A stretch of 64,000 bases of DNA, taken from NCBI GenBank assembly GCA_020796225.1, contig CM036755.1, positions 46,847,806 to 46,911,805 of the forward strand. The letters are read 5' to 3'. The DNA comes from Arion vulgaris (Eukaryota > Mollusca > Gastropoda > Stylommatophora > Arionidae). The notes beneath the pieces were generated by a model. It saw only the letters and a program-made list of their open reading frames with translations. It was not told the DNA's origin and did not search any database. The first letter of the stretch is position 1. Every line of letters begins with the position of its first letter. Below are positions 61,480 to 64,000 of the stretch, in pieces. Made by a program: the position numbers and the translations under genes.

Positions 61480-61830
61480 ATCTATATCCTCATCGTGTCC
61501 CGATTGACACATAATGCTTCCACAAGAGACTTCCACTGTTGCCGTTCTACTGCCTTTCTACCAACCGTCTCTCACGTCAGACCACACTCCTTCAACTCTC
61601 TCTCCTCAGTTCTTCTCCATGTTTCCCTTGGACGTCCAGGCCTTCTCTTCCCATCCGCTGTCCATCTGAGAGCTCTCCTAGCCAACGCCCCTACTGACAT
61701 ACGACATACATTTCCAAACCACCTCCATCTTTGTCTTTTAATCATGGTCTCCAAAGATGCACAGTCCGTTCGTTTCAAAAGCTCCTCTGAGATCGTTAAT
61801 TTGACAAAATGTAATTTGATAAAATTTGTT
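61480..61830 (-). mobile_element. LINE 3' fragment, family F
   Basis: The minus frame (61572 upward) reads LKRTDCASLETMIKRQRWRW, FGNVCRMSVGALARRALRWT, DGKRRPGRPRETWRRTEERE and LKECGLT. The open C-terminal end is better preserved than at 25066. The next 240 bp (61831-62069) shows nothing recognised. Confidence 0.85.
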
Positions 61831-62074
61831 AATTGGAAAAAATGTATATATATTTCATGACGGAAAATGTGAACCATAATTAATTGTACCACATCAAGTT
61901 TTAAATTCAGTGGTGACTGTGTTAATGTTTTATTGATAATTGGGAACAAAGAATAAAATATGTCGAACGATGTGTAAAAATGTATGGGAAACTGAAATTT
62001 AACCAAACGAATTAAAAAGTCGATATTCATTCTGTTATGATGAGAAAGAATGTTGATCAAAGAAAATGAGGAGT

Positions 62075-62490
62075 GTACTCTTTATCTTCGAACGCTCCAT
62101 ATCGACCACTTGTAACACCACTATTTGTTATTTGTATGTGATCTGAGCCTATGAGCGATTGTACGTTGTGCCTGTCTACACGTAGGCCATTCGATATCTG
62201 CTACGCTTTTCATTTACTAAGATACCTTCCCCAGGTCCCTACCTTAATCACCTCTTACGACATGCTTTGTAGGTCACAGAGCTATTATTCTTTGCTCCCC
62301 CTTGAAGGTTCCGGCAACACACGGGGGATATTCCTACAAATAGACCAGACCATCCAATTTCTGCGATGCTTTTTATTTACTAGGGTAGCTTTCCTAGGCC
62401 GCTACCTCAGTCGCCTATTACGACATGCCTTGTAGGTCGGAGTGCTACTATTATGTGCTTCCCTTGCGAGCCAAGGCAACATAATAGGGG
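62075..62490 (-). mobile_element. SINE family D, two overlapping copies
   Basis: cgaacgctccatatcgacca, gtgatctgagcctatgagcg, cctcttacgacatgctttgt and ccggcaacacacggggg, then a second body/head: tagaccagaccatccaattt, gcctattacgacatgccttg and gagccaaggcaacataat. Confidence 0.78.
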
Positions 62491-62542
62491 GAAGAATGTA
62501 TTAATATTTCTATTAATAATTCTGTATTTTTTTTCTACGCAG

Positions 62543-62639
62543 ACCATCAAACATATGTGCGCGAGATTCAATAACTCTTCTCACGAAGCTCAACGTGAAG
62601 CAAACAGAATCAAGAACAGATACGTTGATATCATCCCTT
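62543..62639 (+). CDS. Receptor tyrosine phosphatase, exon 14: N-terminal edge of the catalytic domain
   Basis: 97 bases, phase 0 start and phase 1 end, with the acceptor ttttctacgcag and the consensus donor gtaagt. It encodes TIKHMCARFNNSSHEAQREA, then NRIKNRYVDIIP. The motif KNRYxxIxPY at the end is the hallmark start of classical tyrosine phosphatase domains. The catalytic HCSAGxGR loop and WPD loop must lie downstream of the window. No later exon is found before 64000. Confidence 0.93.
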
Positions 62640-62954
62640 GTAAGTAACAATATATGTAGCATATGGCAAGCAACTGCACACATAACTGATTTGCTTCTAT
62701 ATGCCGCTGGGAGCACGGCTATGTATTTGTTTTTTATCTATCTTAAAGAAAATTCATTTACCTACAAAACTGTATATTACTCATAAAAATCTGTTAATAA
62801 TTAAGAAAACTACATCTGAATTGCTACATACACCTGCAATGGGAAAATAGGACTTACATTTTATTCAGTCACAACCTGTTTTTTTTTTCAATTCAGTAGC
62901 TAATCAGTTAAGGATGTTGACAAGTTGTCTTCTCTTTTCAATAGCAGATTATCA
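62640..62954. other. Intron sequence without recognised features
   Basis: AT-rich unique-looking sequence after the exon 14 donor. No open frame or repeat match found. Confidence 0.5.
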
Positions 62955-63025
62955 AAGATATCTATCTATCTATTTATCTATCTATCTATTTATTTATCTA
63001 TCTATTTATGTATCTATCTATTCTC
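62955..63025. repeat. ATCT microsatellite (LINE B tail)
   Basis: tatctatctatctatttatc repeats next to the 3' end of a minus-strand family B LINE, the same arrangement as 25838-26470 but ten times shorter. Confidence 0.9.
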
Positions 63026-63245
63026 TAATCCTGTTTTGTCGTTCAGCGTCAGGTCGAAAAAGAAGACACCTGGAGAGACTCGCTATGCACCATGTCTTTC
63101 TTTCTGTTTTCCAGTCCTGATTTGCCTCACAGTAAGAAGAGTTTTCTAGCACGGGCTTTGTGTGTGCTTCATAAATAGTGACTTTCGTCGCCTCTGTTAT
63201 CTCTGAAGTCCACTTTTGCGTGGCTGGCATATTTGCTTTTGTCAA
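63026..63245 (-). mobile_element. LINE family B 3' end
   Basis: ctctaatcctgttttgtcgt, gaagacacctggagagactc, tccagtcctgatttgcctca and gcacgggctttgtgtgtgc match 26465-26620. Confidence 0.8.
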
Positions 63246-63309
63246 AGATATCTTACGTATAAAAGCGATATTGTTCTTCAATAGTATAGCCTAAGTGGAA
63301 CCAGGAACT

Positions 63310-63560
63310 AAGCAGTTTAAGCCCTAAGGATTGACTTCATTGCACCGGGATTTACATATGCACATATGGCTCAGTCCCTCTATGCAGAAATTGCATGTCG
63401 CCTGCTGAGAGTATTGCACAAAGGATGAACGCCGAAGTTCCTGCAACAATCCTAGGGTCTCTGGGAAAAACCCACTAGCAAACAGAAAAACGCTGTCCGG
63501 ATTTGAACCCACAGTCTCCGGAACGCACAGGAAAGGCTTAGCCACAGAGACCTATGAACA
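63310..63560 (-). mobile_element. tRNA-derived SINE, family S1, minus orientation
   Basis: The minus strand reads gtctctgtggctaagccttt (A-box-like TGGCTAAGCCT), then GGGTTCAAATCC, then the S1 body (gagaccctaggattgttgca, ggtgcaatgaagtcaatcct). Best tRNA-like head of the family. Its head region is the unit of the array that follows. Confidence 0.83.
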
Positions 63561-64000
63561 AGGAGCTCTCTACCAGAAGACTAGCTCAAGTAGAAATCTT
63601 CGGAACGCACAGGAAAGGCTTAGCCACAGAGACATATGAACAAGGAGCTCTCTACCAGAAGACTAGCTCAAGTAGAAATCCCTGAAACGCACAGGAAAAG
63701 CTTAGCCACAGAGACATATGAACAAGGAGCTCTCTACCAGAAGACTAGCTCAAGTAGAAATCTTCGGAACGCACAGGAAAGGCTTAGCCACAGAGACCTA
63801 TGAACAAGGAGCTCTCTACCAGAAGACTAACTCAAGTAGAAATCTTCGGAACGCACAGGAAAGGCTTAGCCACAGAGACCTATGAACAAGGAGCTCTCTA
63901 CCAGAAGACTAGCTCAAGTAGAAATCTTCGGAACGCACATGAAAGGCTTAGCCACAGAGACCTATGAACAAGGAGCTCTCTACCAGAAGACTAGCTCAAG
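63526..64000. repeat. 82-bp tandem array of a SINE head, running off the window
   Basis: Unit with cggaacgcacaggaaaggct, tagccacagagacctatgaa, caaggagctctctaccagaa, gactagctcaagtagaaatc; about 5.7 copies to the window end. Its first part is the head of SINE S1 (minus strand). Same length as the intron 1 satellite but unrelated in sequence. Confidence 0.93.

Overview
The window is animal genomic DNA, and it suggests an invertebrate, probably a protostome. The evidence is GT-AG introns, a receptor tyrosine phosphatase of the type R3 (insect PTP10D-like) kind, several families of non-LTR retrotransposon whose protein ends carry KWFGHL-type motifs, and hAT-type MITEs. The species cannot be named from this sequence. 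I see no bacterial, viral or organellar genes and no convincing functional RNA gene.

The only host gene I can support lies on the + strand and runs through the whole window. Fourteen exons (1411-62639) join in phase into about 586 codons. They encode one complete fibronectin type III (FN3) domain, two more FN3 domains split across exons, a cysteine-containing membrane-proximal region typical of R3 receptor phosphatases (KPYRATHDDW, YCNG), one transmembrane helix (exon 11), a short cytoplasmic linker, and the N-terminal edge of the phosphatase domain (NRYVDIIP). Both ends of the gene lie outside the window. Exon 10 carries one extra T in a T run, which breaks the frame. Removing it restores both frame and splice phase, so it is either a sequencing error or a real lesion.

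Coding sequence is under 3% of the window. By my rough tally about 40% is tandem repeat and most of the rest is old transposon. Intron 1 (15 kb) holds a TTTAG-rich block and an 11.4-kb satellite of 82-bp units with higher-order structure. Later introns hold arrays with units of 114, 34, 35, 71, 54, 28, 99, 33, 63, 19, 60, 94, 81 and 30 bp, plus GAT, ATCT, GAGT, GA and TA microsatellites. The last 475 bp begin another 82-bp array of unrelated sequence.

The main pattern is where the arrays come from. Many can be traced to a segment of a dispersed element still present elsewhere in the window in single-copy form: LINE 3' ends (114, 94, 81, 71 and 55 bp), a dispersed family called R here (82, 63, 60 and probably 34 bp), and the head of a tRNA-derived SINE (the terminal array). 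Several insertions are proven by exact target-site duplications: hAT MITEs with 8-bp duplications, a Tc1/mariner-like MITE at TA, SINEs with 9-13 bp, and a jockey-type LINE nested in a SINE with 13 bp. The window reads as a host gene whose introns are being enlarged by retroposition followed by local tandem amplification. Family letters (A-K, R, L, S1, S2, C, D, E) are labels made for this annotation.
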